Translations under genes and position numbers: made by a program | Notes under the pieces: model-generated | The model's input: the letters and a program-made list of their open reading frames with translations, nothing else | Told to the model about the DNA's origin: nothing | The model's database searches: none | Source: a bacterium | Lineage (GTDB): Bacteria; Planctomycetota; J058; JAJDCP01 | Direction of reading: 5' to 3' | Assembly (NCBI GenBank): GCA_030428695.1 | Contig: JAUIEM010000125.1 | Span: 1-23,313 of the forward strand | Length of the DNA stretch: 23,313 nt | In this document: in pieces, positions 1-7,126 of the stretch | Numbering within the stretch: the first letter of the stretch is position 1 | Layout: the number at the start of each line of letters is the position of its first letter

Positions 1-205
1 CCCGTTCTACTGCCCGCGCGACCAGGTGCTCTACATCGACCCGAGCTTCTACCAGACGATGGAGCGCGAGCTGCGCGCGCCCGGCGACTTCGCGCAGGCC
101 TACGTGATCGCCCACGAGGTCGGCCATCACGTGCAGAACCTTCTCGGCATCCTGCCCCAGGTCGATGCCGAGCGGCGGAAGGCGAGCCGGGCGCGCGCTC
201 ACTGA
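1..205 (+). CDS. Neutral zinc metallopeptidase (YpfJ family), 5'-partial and C-terminally truncated
   Basis: The frame starting at base 2 is open from the window edge to a TGA at 203-205. It reads [17 protein letters not shown], then [20 protein letters not shown]. This is the core of the putative neutral zinc metallopeptidase family (YpfJ/PF04228), with the HExxH zinc-binding and catalytic motif HEVGH. In this family about 100 further residues follow, including a downstream ELQADC-type segment expected to supply the third zinc ligand. Here the protein ends about 20 residues after HEVGHHVQ (…[12 protein letters not shown], stop), and I do not find the missing part in any frame downstream. The stop overlaps the next start by one base (TGATG). 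Most likely it is a truncated, probably inactive gene; an assembly join or deletion near 180-200 is the alternative. The family call is firm, but whether the gene is functional is doubtful. Confidence 0.75.
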   Translation, partial: PFYCPRDQVLYIDPSFYQTMERELRAPGDFAQAYVIAHEVGHHVQNLLGILPQVDAERRKASRARAH

Positions 206-864
206 TGCACGGCAGCTACGCCCTCGCCGAGATCCTGCGCGGCGCCGGCCGCCCCGCCGAGGCCGCGCAGGCGTGGGCCCGGACCGCGGCCGCGCTCACC
301 GCCCTGCCCCCCGACCCGGCCCTGGTCGAGGCCCGGTCCGCCTGCCTGTTCTACCGCGGCGAGCTGCTGTGCGCCGCCGGCGATCCCGCCGCGGCGATCC
401 CGGTCTACGACGAGCTGATCGCGGTCGACGAGGCCGGCCTCTTCCGGGGTCACCGCGCCCGGGCCCTGGCCCGCGCCCGCGCCAACGACCTCGACGGCGC
501 CCGCGACGACCTGCAGACCGCCCTCGCCTCCGCCCCGGAGCCCTACGCCGCCCTGTGGCTGGTCGGCTTCGGCGGCCCCGCCGAAGCGCTCGACCCCTTC
601 CCCGCCGACGCGACCTGGCCCGGGCCGCTCGTCGCGTTCATGCGCGGCGACCGCGACCTCGACAGCGTCGCGGACGCGATCCGCGGCACCCCGCGCGAGG
701 AGCTCGCCCGGCGCTGCGAGCTGCTCAGCTTCGCCGGCCTGTGCGCCGAGCGCGACGGCGACCGCGAGCGGGCCGCCACGCTGTACCGCGTCGCCCTCGA
801 CCTCGAGCAGCGCGCGCTGGTCGAGTGGCAGTGGGCGCGGGACCGGTTGGCGGCGTGGGAGTGA
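205..864 (+). CDS. TPR-like protein of unknown function
   Basis: This 219-residue, alanine- and arginine-rich, largely helical protein starts at the ATG in the TGATG overlap with the peptidase stop. It shows TPR-like helix pairs: YALAEILRGAGRPAEAAQAW, then FYRGELLCAAGDPAAAIPVYDEL, then HRARALARARANDLDGARDDL, and near the end CAERDGDRERAATLYRVALDLEQ. There is no signal peptide, membrane segment or catalytic motif. TPR proteins usually act as protein-binding scaffolds; no partner is indicated here. Because the upstream peptidase appears cut at this junction, the true N-terminus could lie further upstream in sequence that was lost, and the ATG may not be the original start. Coding potential is well supported by the continuous repeat structure. 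Confidence 0.75.
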   Translation: MHGSYALAEILRGAGRPAEAAQAWARTAAALTALPPDPALVEARSACLFYRGELLCAAGDPAAAIPVYDELIAVDEAGLFRGHRARALARARANDLDGARDDLQTALASAPEPYAALWLVGFGGPAEALDPFPADATWPGPLVAFMRGDRDLDSVADAIRGTPREELARRCELLSFAGLCAERDGDRERAATLYRVALDLEQRALVEWQWARDRLAAWE

Positions 865-867
865 GCC

Positions 868-886
868 GGGGGACGTGCGTCCCTTT
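868..886 (+). terminator. Possible weak terminator hairpin
   Basis: Just after the TPR gene stop there is GGGAC (870-874), GTGC loop, GTCCC (879-883), followed by only three T residues and then a C run. The stem is short and the T tract poor, so this is a weak candidate. It lies in the 108-base gap before the DUF502 gene. Confidence 0.25.
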
Positions 887-972
887 CCCCCGCACCCTCT
901 CGAGCCCCCGCTGGACTTGCGCCCGCGCGCTTCCCACAATGGCAGCCCCGCTGCTCCCGTGAGGTCCTCCCG

Positions 973-1824
973 ATGGCGACCGAACCATCCCCCTCCCCCG
1001 GCCTGTTCGGCAAGCTGCGCCGGGCGCTGCTGCGCGCCTTCACCGCCGGCATGGCGACGCTGCTGCCGACCATCGTGACGATCTACCTGCTGGTGGTCGC
1101 CTACGACTTCATCAACGAGGAGTTCGGCAAGCCGATCAACAGCTGGATCCGGGTCGGCCTGCAGCACACCGAGGCCGGCGGCTGGTGCGCGGTCAACCTG
1201 CTCGGCGTCGACCCCGAGCTGGTCGAGCCCGGCCCACTCGCCGACGAGGGGCTGCGCCACCAGCGGCTCAAGGAGCAGATCGAAGAGCGCTACTCGCCGG
1301 TCATCGGCTTCATCGCAGGGCTGCTGATCGTGATGGCGGTCGGGGTGGTCGTCGCCGGAGTGTTCGGCCGGCAGTTCCTCAAGCTGATCGAGCGGCAGAT
1401 CCTGAAGATCCCCGTCATCAAGTCGATCTACCCCTACGCCAAGCAGATCACCGAGTTCATCTTCAAGGCCGAGGAGAAGAAGAGCGCGCCGAAGTTCTCC
1501 GCCGTGCTCGCCGTGCCCTGGCCGAACGACGACGTCTACTCGGTCGCGTTCATGACCGGCGGCGGGCTGCGCCAGGTGACCGAGTGGAAGGGGAAGCGCC
1601 ACATCACCTGCTTCATCCCGACGGCGCCGACCCCGTTCACCGGCTTCGTGATCTTCGTCGAGGCCGACCGCTGCCTGCACCTCGACCTCAGCGTCGACGA
1701 CGCCCTGCGGCTGTTGATCAGCGGCGGCGTGATCCTGCCCCCCGACGTGACCGACATGCGCCCGGTCACGCTGCCGCGCCCGCCCGGCGCGGTGCCGATC
1801 GGCGCGGCCGGGGGCGCGACTTGA
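973..1824 (+). CDS. DUF502 family membrane protein
   Basis: This 283-residue protein is recognisable as DUF502. An N-terminal membrane segment at about residues 24-45 (GMATLLPTIVTIYLLVVAYDF) is followed by a hydrophilic stretch and a second membrane segment at about 109-131. The family-typical IPVIKSIYPYAKQI region lies near residues 146-160, with a soluble C-terminal domain containing FSAVLAVPWP and IPTAPTPFTGFV. The family's biochemical role is unknown. The insertion between the two membrane helices (about residues 62-105) looks long. A GAGG at 961-964 sits about 8 bases before the ATG. The stop overlaps the start of the MFS gene (TTGA), so the two are probably translated together. The C-terminal 20 residues are proline/glycine-rich. 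Confidence 0.88.
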   Translation: MATEPSPSPGLFGKLRRALLRAFTAGMATLLPTIVTIYLLVVAYDFINEEFGKPINSWIRVGLQHTEAGGWCAVNLLGVDPELVEPGPLADEGLRHQRLKEQIEERYSPVIGFIAGLLIVMAVGVVVAGVFGRQFLKLIERQILKIPVIKSIYPYAKQITEFIFKAEEKKSAPKFSAVLAVPWPNDDVYSVAFMTGGGLRQVTEWKGKRHITCFIPTAPTPFTGFVIFVEADRCLHLDLSVDDALRLLISGGVILPPDVTDMRPVTLPRPPGAVPIGAAGGAT

Positions 1825-3023
1825 GGACGGGTCTGGCGCTCGCCGTCTACTACCTCGGCTTCTACGCCTTCCTCGGCTGCTGGATCCCCTTCTCCGGGCT
1901 GTACTACGACAACCTCGGCTTCAGCGACGCCCAGATCGCGCTCCTGACCGGGGTGATGCCGGTCGCGAGCTTCCTGTGCGCGAGCTGGTGGGGACGGCGC
2001 GCGGACGCCAGCCCGCGGCCCCTCGGCATCGCCCTCGGGGCCGCGCTGCTCGGGGTGGTCGCCTTCCTGCCGATGTTCTTCGCGCGGAGCTTCTTCGCGG
2101 TGCTCGGCGCCTTCGCCCTGTTCGCCGCCTTCCGGGTCGGCAGCCTGCCGGCGGTCGAGGCCTGGGTGCTGCGGCCGCGCTCCGGGCGGCGGCACGGCTA
2201 CGGGCGGGTGCGCGTGTTCGGCTCCCTCGGCTTCATGCTCGCGGTGCTGCTGCTCGGCCAGGCGGGCGGGGCCTGGGTCGAGCCGCGGCTGGTCGCGGTG
2301 TGCCTGGCGGTGCTCGCGCTCTCGGCCCTGCCGCTGCTGATCCTGCGCGCCTCCGGGCCGCCGCCCGCCAGCGCCGGGGAGCCGAGCGCGCGGCCCTCCC
2401 TGCGCGCCTTCCTGCGCGGCTCGCCGGCGGTGGTGCTGTTCCTGTGCACCGCGACCTGCATGCAGGCGAGCCACGCGCCGTACTACGCGTACTACTCCCT
2501 GTGGCTGCGGAAGCTGGGCTGCGGGGACGGGATGCTCGGCTTCCTGTGGGCCCTGGGGGTGTGCGCGGAGGTCGCCCTGTTCCTGATCGTCGACCGCTGG
2601 CTGCCGCGCTTCGGCTACTCCCGCGCGCTCCTGCTCGGGCTCGGCGCGGCGGTGCTGCGCTGGCTCGGCCTCGCCTTCCTGACCAGCCTGCCGGCGCTGA
2701 TCGGCCTGCAGCTCTTGCACGCGCTGACCTTCGGGGCCTTCCACGTCAGCGGGGTGCAGCTCGCCGCCCGCATCTTCCCGCGCCGCCTGCTCGCCTCGGG
2801 GCAGTCGGCCTTCCAGGCGCTCGGCTACGGGCTCGGGGCGATCATCGGCCAGCTGATCAACAGCGCCCTGGTCGGCCCGCTCGGCTACCGGGGGATGTTC
2901 CTGGTCGGCGCGGGCATCGCCGCGGTCGGGCTCGGGCTGGGGGTGGCGGCGGTCAGGAAGCTGCGGGCTCAGGGGGAGGGCTCGTCGGAGGAAGGGGACG
3001 CCAGCGCCCGCTCGACCCGCTGA
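1821..3023 (+). CDS. MFS transporter (MFS_1-like, HcaT/nucleoside-symporter type)
   Basis: From a TTG that overlaps the DUF502 stop (TTGA), 400 codons encode a polytopic membrane protein with about 12 hydrophobic segments. The N-terminus, YYLGFYAFLGCWIPFSGLYY then LGFSDAQIALLTG, matches the MFS_1_like group that includes 3-phenylpropionate transporter HcaT and LacY-like symporters. A WWGRRAD segment (about residues 54-60) corresponds to the conserved MFS loop 2-3 motif. The substrate cannot be read from sequence. No better ATG or GTG start lies nearby, and the next ATG would remove the first membrane helix, so the TTG is preferred. The 3' end overlaps the convergent HEAT/TPR gene by 55 bases. 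Transporter call is firm; the start is moderately certain. Confidence 0.85.
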   Translation: MRTGLALAVYYLGFYAFLGCWIPFSGLYYDNLGFSDAQIALLTGVMPVASFLCASWWGRRADASPRPLGIALGAALLGVVAFLPMFFARSFFAVLGAFALFAAFRVGSLPAVEAWVLRPRSGRRHGYGRVRVFGSLGFMLAVLLLGQAGGAWVEPRLVAVCLAVLALSALPLLILRASGPPPASAGEPSARPSLRAFLRGSPAVVLFLCTATCMQASHAPYYAYYSLWLRKLGCGDGMLGFLWALGVCAEVALFLIVDRWLPRFGYSRALLLGLGAAVLRWLGLAFLTSLPALIGLQLLHALTFGAFHVSGVQLAARIFPRRLLASGQSAFQALGYGLGAIIGQLINSALVGPLGYRGMFLVGAGIAAVGLGLGVAAVRKLRAQGEGSSEEGDASARSTR

Positions 3024-4351
3024 AGGTAGGGATTCGTGGGATCGTCGGAGCGCGCCCGGGCGAGCAGCTCGACGGCGGCCTGGCGGTCCCCCGCGGCGAG
3101 TCGGCAGACGGCGAGGAAGCAGCGCTCCGAGGCGGCGCCCCGCGGCTCCCGCCGGGCGTCGAAGAGCGCGATGGCGGCCTCGAGCTCGGCGCGCGCCTCG
3201 TCGAGCAGGCCGGCGGCGAGCAGGGCCTCGCCGAGGGTGCCGCGCACGGAGGGGCTGTGGGGGCGCAGCTCGATCGCCTGTCGCGCGCACTCGAGGGCGA
3301 AGGCCGGGTCGAACAAGGTCTTGTCCTCGGTCGTCGCGAGGATCCAGGCGAGGTTGTTCAGCGTCCAGTCCATCGCGTAGCCCTTCTCCGCCGCCTCGAG
3401 GCAGTAGGCGGCGGCCTCGCGGCTGCGCCCGGCCAGGTGCAACGTCGAGGCGAGCTGGCTGAGGGTGGCGCCGTCGTCCGGCTTCTGCGCGTGGGCACGC
3501 TCGAGCACCGGGATCGCCTCGTCGTAGCGGCGCAGGCCGCGCAGCAGGCTCGCCTTGCGGCGCAGATAGGAGTGCCGGTCCGGGCGCACGGCGAGGAGCT
3601 GGTCGACCGTCTTCAGGCCGGCCTCGAAGTCTTCGGCGAGGGATTGGATCCAGGCGATGTTCGCCAGCGCCCAGGGCCGCCGCCCCTCGTCTTCCAGCAC
3701 CGGCACCATCACCTCGATCGCGTGTTCGTAGCCCGCCTCGTCGCCGAGCTCGCCGCGCACGATCCAGTAGCGCGCCCGCACCCACTCCTCGTCGTGGTCG
3801 CGAAAAGGCACCATCAGGCTCTCGAGCTCCGGCGTCAACGCGCTGTGCACGGCGCGCAGCGGCCACAGGGCGTAGCGCCCGAGCTCCGGGTCGGCGAGGG
3901 CCTGCTCGACCAGCGCCCGGCCCCGCTCGCCCCCCAGGCGGCCGAGGGTGCGCAGGGCCTCCTTGCGCAGCGGCAGGGCATGGTCGCGGCCGAGCAGCTC
4001 CTCGACGATCGGGCGGCAGGGCTCTCCCCAGCGCGCGACCCGCTCGAGCAGCTCGGGGCTCGCGGCCGAGGTGCCGAGGCGGCGCACCGCATCGGCCTCG
4101 GCCCGCAACAGGAACGGGCTGACGCCGAAGGGATTGAGGGAAGCGAGCCGGCGGCAGCGCAGGCGGACCTCGGCGTCGGGCGAGCGCAGGCCGGCCTCGA
4201 TCAGCTCCCGGTCCGCGCTCTCGCCCAGGCGTTGGCTGACCTCGTCCCGCACCTCCGGGTCGCCGCTGCCGAGCAGGCCGAGCGTGCGTTCCTGGGCGCG
4301 GGCTCCAGGGAGGCAGAGGAAGCAGACGAGCAGGAGGCAGAGACGGCGCAC
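2969..4351 (-). CDS. Exported HEAT/TPR-repeat protein
   Basis: This 460-residue protein starts at a GTG (bases 4349-4351). Residues 1-20 (MRRLCLLLVCFLCLPGARAQ) form a clear signal peptide with likely cleavage after ARA. The first half looks like HEAT-type helical repeats (ERTLGLLGSGDPEVRDEVSQ; HALPLRKEALRTLGRLGGER). The second half is TPR-like (RRYDEAIPVLERAHAQKPDD, then LASTLHLAGRSREAAAYCLE, then GTLGEALLAAGLLDEARAEL). It is probably a periplasmic or cell-surface binding scaffold; no enzyme motif is visible. Upstream there is only a G-rich stretch rather than a clean Shine-Dalgarno, so the start is less certain. It lies 57 bases downstream of the M50 gene on the same strand and may be co-transcribed. 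Its 3' end overlaps the convergent transporter gene by 55 bases. Confidence 0.82.
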   Translation of the reverse strand: MRRLCLLLVCFLCLPGARAQERTLGLLGSGDPEVRDEVSQRLGESADRELIEAGLRSPDAEVRLRCRRLASLNPFGVSPFLLRAEADAVRRLGTSAASPELLERVARWGEPCRPIVEELLGRDHALPLRKEALRTLGRLGGERGRALVEQALADPELGRYALWPLRAVHSALTPELESLMVPFRDHDEEWVRARYWIVRGELGDEAGYEHAIEVMVPVLEDEGRRPWALANIAWIQSLAEDFEAGLKTVDQLLAVRPDRHSYLRRKASLLRGLRRYDEAIPVLERAHAQKPDDGATLSQLASTLHLAGRSREAAAYCLEAAEKGYAMDWTLNNLAWILATTEDKTLFDPAFALECARQAIELRPHSPSVRGTLGEALLAAGLLDEARAELEAAIALFDARREPRGAASERCFLAVCRLAAGDRQAAVELLARARSDDPTNPYLQRVERALASPSSDEPSP

Positions 4352-4408
4352 GGAGGATCCCCCGGGGTGGGAAGCTCCGTCCAGTGTACTGCGACGCGCG
4401 ACCCGCGG

Positions 4409-5128
4409 CTACCAGGGCTCCATCGCGCGCCGGTCGACGTAGATCACGTGGCGCGGGCGGGCCTCGAAGCCTCCGACCGGCCGCCCGTGGGCGTGGGCGC
4501 GCAGCGCCGCGAAGCGCTCGGAGCGGCCCATCAGCCACACGAAGCCGGCGACGAGGATCAGCATGAAGTGGCCGCTGAACAGGCCGAAGAGGCCGAGCGC
4601 GAGGGCGATCCACTTGCCGACGCTGACCGCGCGCAGGGTCGCCCGCAGGGCGCCGAAGCGCGGTGTCCACCAGGCGCGCAGCACGCGTCCTCCGTCCATC
4701 GGGAAGGCCGGCAGCAGGTTGAACACGCCGAGCACGACGTTCGCCCAGGCCAGGTACATGATCATCGTCTGCACACCGCTGGTCGGCAGCAGCAGGCCGA
4801 GGGGCATCAGCGCCGCGACCAGCAGGAAATTGACCAGCGGGCCGGCGAGGGCGATCGCGATCTCGTGGGTCCAATGGCGGACCGGGCCGCCGAGCTCGGC
4901 GACGCCGCCGATCGGGGTGAGCAGGATGCGCCGGACCGGCACGCCGAACGCCTGGGCGACCACGCTGTGGCCGAGCTCGTGCAACAGCACGCAGCCGAAG
5001 ACCAGGGCGAGGAACACCGCGGCGAAGAGGCCGTCGAACAACGCGAACAGGCCGAGGTACAAGAGGAACGTGAAGTGCACGCGGATGTCGATCCCGCGCA
5101 GTCTTCCGAGGCTCCAGGAGCCGAACAT
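4409..5128 (-). CDS. Site-2 protease family protein (peptidase M50), CBS-less form
   Basis: This 239-residue membrane protein opens with MFGSWSLGRLRGIDIRVHFT, the usual opening of the CBS-containing site-2 protease branch. The zinc motif HELGH is at residues 50-54. The second metal-ligand motif NLLPAFPMDGGR is at 137-148, with Asp145 as the presumed third ligand. The family carries out intramembrane proteolysis. Most relatives of this branch continue into two CBS domains, but here the protein ends about 90 residues after PMDGGR, with the tail HVIYVDRRAMEPW. It is therefore a short form. A strong AGGAGG (5135-5140) sits 6 bases upstream of the ATG. No substrate is indicated. The exported HEAT/TPR gene follows on the same strand. 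Confidence 0.88.
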   Translation of the reverse strand: MFGSWSLGRLRGIDIRVHFTFLLYLGLFALFDGLFAAVFLALVFGCVLLHELGHSVVAQAFGVPVRRILLTPIGGVAELGGPVRHWTHEIAIALAGPLVNFLLVAALMPLGLLLPTSGVQTMIMYLAWANVVLGVFNLLPAFPMDGGRVLRAWWTPRFGALRATLRAVSVGKWIALALGLFGLFSGHFMLILVAGFVWLMGRSERFAALRAHAHGRPVGGFEARPRHVIYVDRRAMEPW

Positions 5129-5529
5129 TCAACACCTCCTTCCGCCACTCTGACGGGAGGCGCCTTTCCGGAGGAAGCGCTCCGGCGGGCCCGGCGCGAG
5201 GGGCGGACCGGGCCGGCGAGCCAGCGGCCGGAAGGCGGCCGTGCAGATCTTGCTGCAATTCCGGGGCCAGGCTGCGACCGGACGGGTCCCCCCGGGTCTC
5301 CCGGACGTCAACCTGCCATCGCTCCCCCGACACTTCCATGACTTTCGGCGCCGCGCGGGGATGCTCTCCATGCCGCCCTGGCAGGCGTGTAGATTCCGCT
5401 TGACACTTTGACCGATGCGCCGCTAGCCTCTTCGTATTCACGATTGTGCAGAAGGGTTGGCTCGGTTGTTTCCCGCGCAGGCGGGGTGGGGGCGCGGGGG
5501 GGAGCGTTGGCTTCCGCGCAAACTCCCAC
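5129..5529. other. 401-base intergenic region between the M50 gene and xseA
   Basis: Both flanking genes are on the minus strand, so this region carries the M50 leader and the xseA 3' end. I see no convincing coding sequence. A 73-codon minus-strand frame across it is proline/arginine-rich and matches nothing I recognise. The only notable element is a plus-strand TTGACA at 5400, listed separately. The M50 ribosome-binding site is at 5135-5140. Confidence 0.6.
5400..5429 (+). promoter_or_regulatory. Possible plus-strand sigma-70-like promoter
   Basis: A perfect -35 TTGACA (5400-5405) is followed after 18 bases by TAGCCT (5424-5429), which keeps only the T, A and final T of TATAAT. It faces the 3' end of xseA, with no plus-strand gene downstream until 7127. 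If real, it would make an antisense or small RNA. The match may be chance. Confidence 0.25.
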
Positions 5530-6951
5530 CTACAACCAGTCGCCGAAGGTCGCCTGAGCGGAGGGCGCCTGGGGTGGGGGTGTGGGCTTCGGCCCCAGCA
5601 CCCGGCAGCGCAGGCTCCCTTCCTTGAGGTACACCTTGAGACGGCTCCCGGCGGGAGCGTCTCCGGGGGCGGTGACGATGGCCCCGGAGCTCTCGAGGGT
5701 CGTCAGGCTGTAGCCGCGCGCGAGCACGGCCAGGGGACTCTTCGCCGACAGGCCGACCGCCGCCAGGCGCAGCCGCTGCTGGGACCGGGAGAGCCGCGCC
5801 TCGCCCGCCGCCCGCAGCCGCCGCAGGGCCTCGCGCAGGCTGGTCCGGGCGTTCTGCAGGCGCACCTTCGGCGAGGCGAGGGCGAGCGAGCGGCGCAGCC
5901 CGACCAGCCGCTCGCGGCGCAGGGACACCCCCCGCATCAGCGCGCCCGCGAGGCGCTCCCGCAGCATGTCGAGGTGCTGGGCCCGCTCCTGCAGCCGGCG
6001 CTGCGGCTGCTGAGCGGTCAGGCGCCGGCCGAGGTCGCGCAGGCGCTCGCGGTGGCGCCGGGTCTCGCTCAGCCAGCCGCCTCGCAGCCGGCGCTCGCGG
6101 CGCTCGAGCTCGAGGCGCAGGCGGCGCGCGTCGGGAGCGACGAGCTCGGCCCCCGCCGTCGGCGTGACCGCGCGGCGGTCGGCGACGGCGTCGCTCAGGG
6201 TCAGGTCGGTCTCGTGGCCGACGGCGCTGACGATCGGCGTCCGGGCGCGGAAGATCTCGCGCACCAGCACCTCCTCGTTGAAGGCCCACAGATCCTCGAG
6301 GCTGCCGCCCCCGCGGCCGACGATGATCACCTCGCACAGCCCACTGCGATCGAGCCGCCGCAGGGCCAGCGCGAGCTCGCGCGCGGCGTTGTCGCCCTGC
6401 ACCGAGGCGGGGCTGAGCAGCAGCCGCGCGAGCGGCCAGCGCCGGCGCAGGGTGCTCGAGATGTCGCGCAGCGCCGCCCCGGTCGGGCTGGTGACGACGC
6501 CGATCGTGCGCGGGTAGCGCGGCAGCGGCTTCTTGTGCCGCGGGTCGAACAGGCCCTCCGCGGCGAGCTTGCGCTTGAGCTGCTCGAAGGCGAGCTGCAG
6601 CGCGCCGACTCCCTCGGGCTCGCAGTGCTCGGCGATCAGCTGGTAGTCGCCGCGCTGGGGGTAGACCCCGAGCGCCCCGAAGGCGCAGATCTTCAGCCCG
6701 TCCTGCAGGCGGAAGCGGAGCCGCTGCGCGCTGGTCCGGAACATCACGACGCGCAGGCTGGCCGAGCGGTCTTTGAGCGAGAAGTAGAGGTGGCCGGAGC
6801 GAGGCTGACTGAGATTGGAAACTTCGCCGCGCACCCCCACGCTGGGGAACAACCTCTCGAGGCGCGAGCGGACGATCGCGGTCAGCTCGCGGACCGTGTA
6901 GACAGGCGGTCCGCGTTGCGGTTCCGGAGGCCTCCGGCGGGCGTTTTCCAA
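5530..6951 (-). CDS. xseA: Exodeoxyribonuclease VII large subunit
   Basis: XseA with XseB degrades single-stranded DNA to short oligonucleotides. The 473-residue frame from the TTG at 6949-6951 shows the expected order. The OB-fold N-terminal domain begins PVYTVREL and contains GEVSNLSQPRSGHLYFSLKD at residues 42-61. Then come TIGVVTSPTGAALRDI (149-164), VGRGGGSLEDLWAFNEE (211-227) and PIVSAVGHETDLTLSDAVADRRAVTPTAGAE, the conserved catalytic core. A long charged coiled-coil region rich in RLR repeats follows. The frame stays open to 7185, but that would add 78 residues with no family similarity and run through the divergent gene's start. The TTG has GGAGG at 6962-6966, ten bases upstream, and puts VYTVREL at residue 17 as expected. 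The length is close to the E. coli enzyme (456). No xseB is in this window. Confidence 0.93.
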   Translation of the reverse strand: MENARRRPPEPQRGPPVYTVRELTAIVRSRLERLFPSVGVRGEVSNLSQPRSGHLYFSLKDRSASLRVVMFRTSAQRLRFRLQDGLKICAFGALGVYPQRGDYQLIAEHCEPEGVGALQLAFEQLKRKLAAEGLFDPRHKKPLPRYPRTIGVVTSPTGAALRDISSTLRRRWPLARLLLSPASVQGDNAARELALALRRLDRSGLCEVIIVGRGGGSLEDLWAFNEEVLVREIFRARTPIVSAVGHETDLTLSDAVADRRAVTPTAGAELVAPDARRLRLELERRERRLRGGWLSETRRHRERLRDLGRRLTAQQPQRRLQERAQHLDMLRERLAGALMRGVSLRRERLVGLRRSLALASPKVRLQNARTSLREALRRLRAAGEARLSRSQQRLRLAAVGLSAKSPLAVLARGYSLTTLESSGAIVTAPGDAPAGSRLKVYLKEGSLRCRVLGPKPTPPPQAPSAQATFGDWL

Positions 6952-7126
6952 GGCGGGGGGACCTCCGCGCAGTGCTTGCAGCCACAGGCCTTCAACAGTA
7001 GCATCCAGAGCGCGGACGGGGAACCCCGAGGCAGCGCTGGGCCGCTCACCGACCCTGGTGCGGAGCCTCGCTCCCGCGTCTGGCTGCGCCGCGCAGCCGC
7101 GACCGACGTCGATCAGGAGGGCCCGC

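Noticed and set aside
1976..5341. 1121-codon plus-strand frame
   Set aside because: It overlaps four genes in other frames and lacks any recognisable domain; composition artefact.
1536..5441. 1301-codon open frame on the minus strand
   Set aside because: It runs antisense to the MFS gene and through the other genes here. Its product is low-complexity Arg/Pro/Ala/Gly with no family pattern, as expected from third-position G/C bias.
7058..7126. ATG 7058 as start of the metallophosphoesterase
   Set aside because: No ribosome-binding site, and the extra 23 residues precede the zinc knuckles without any pattern. GTG 7127 has AGGAGG six bases upstream.
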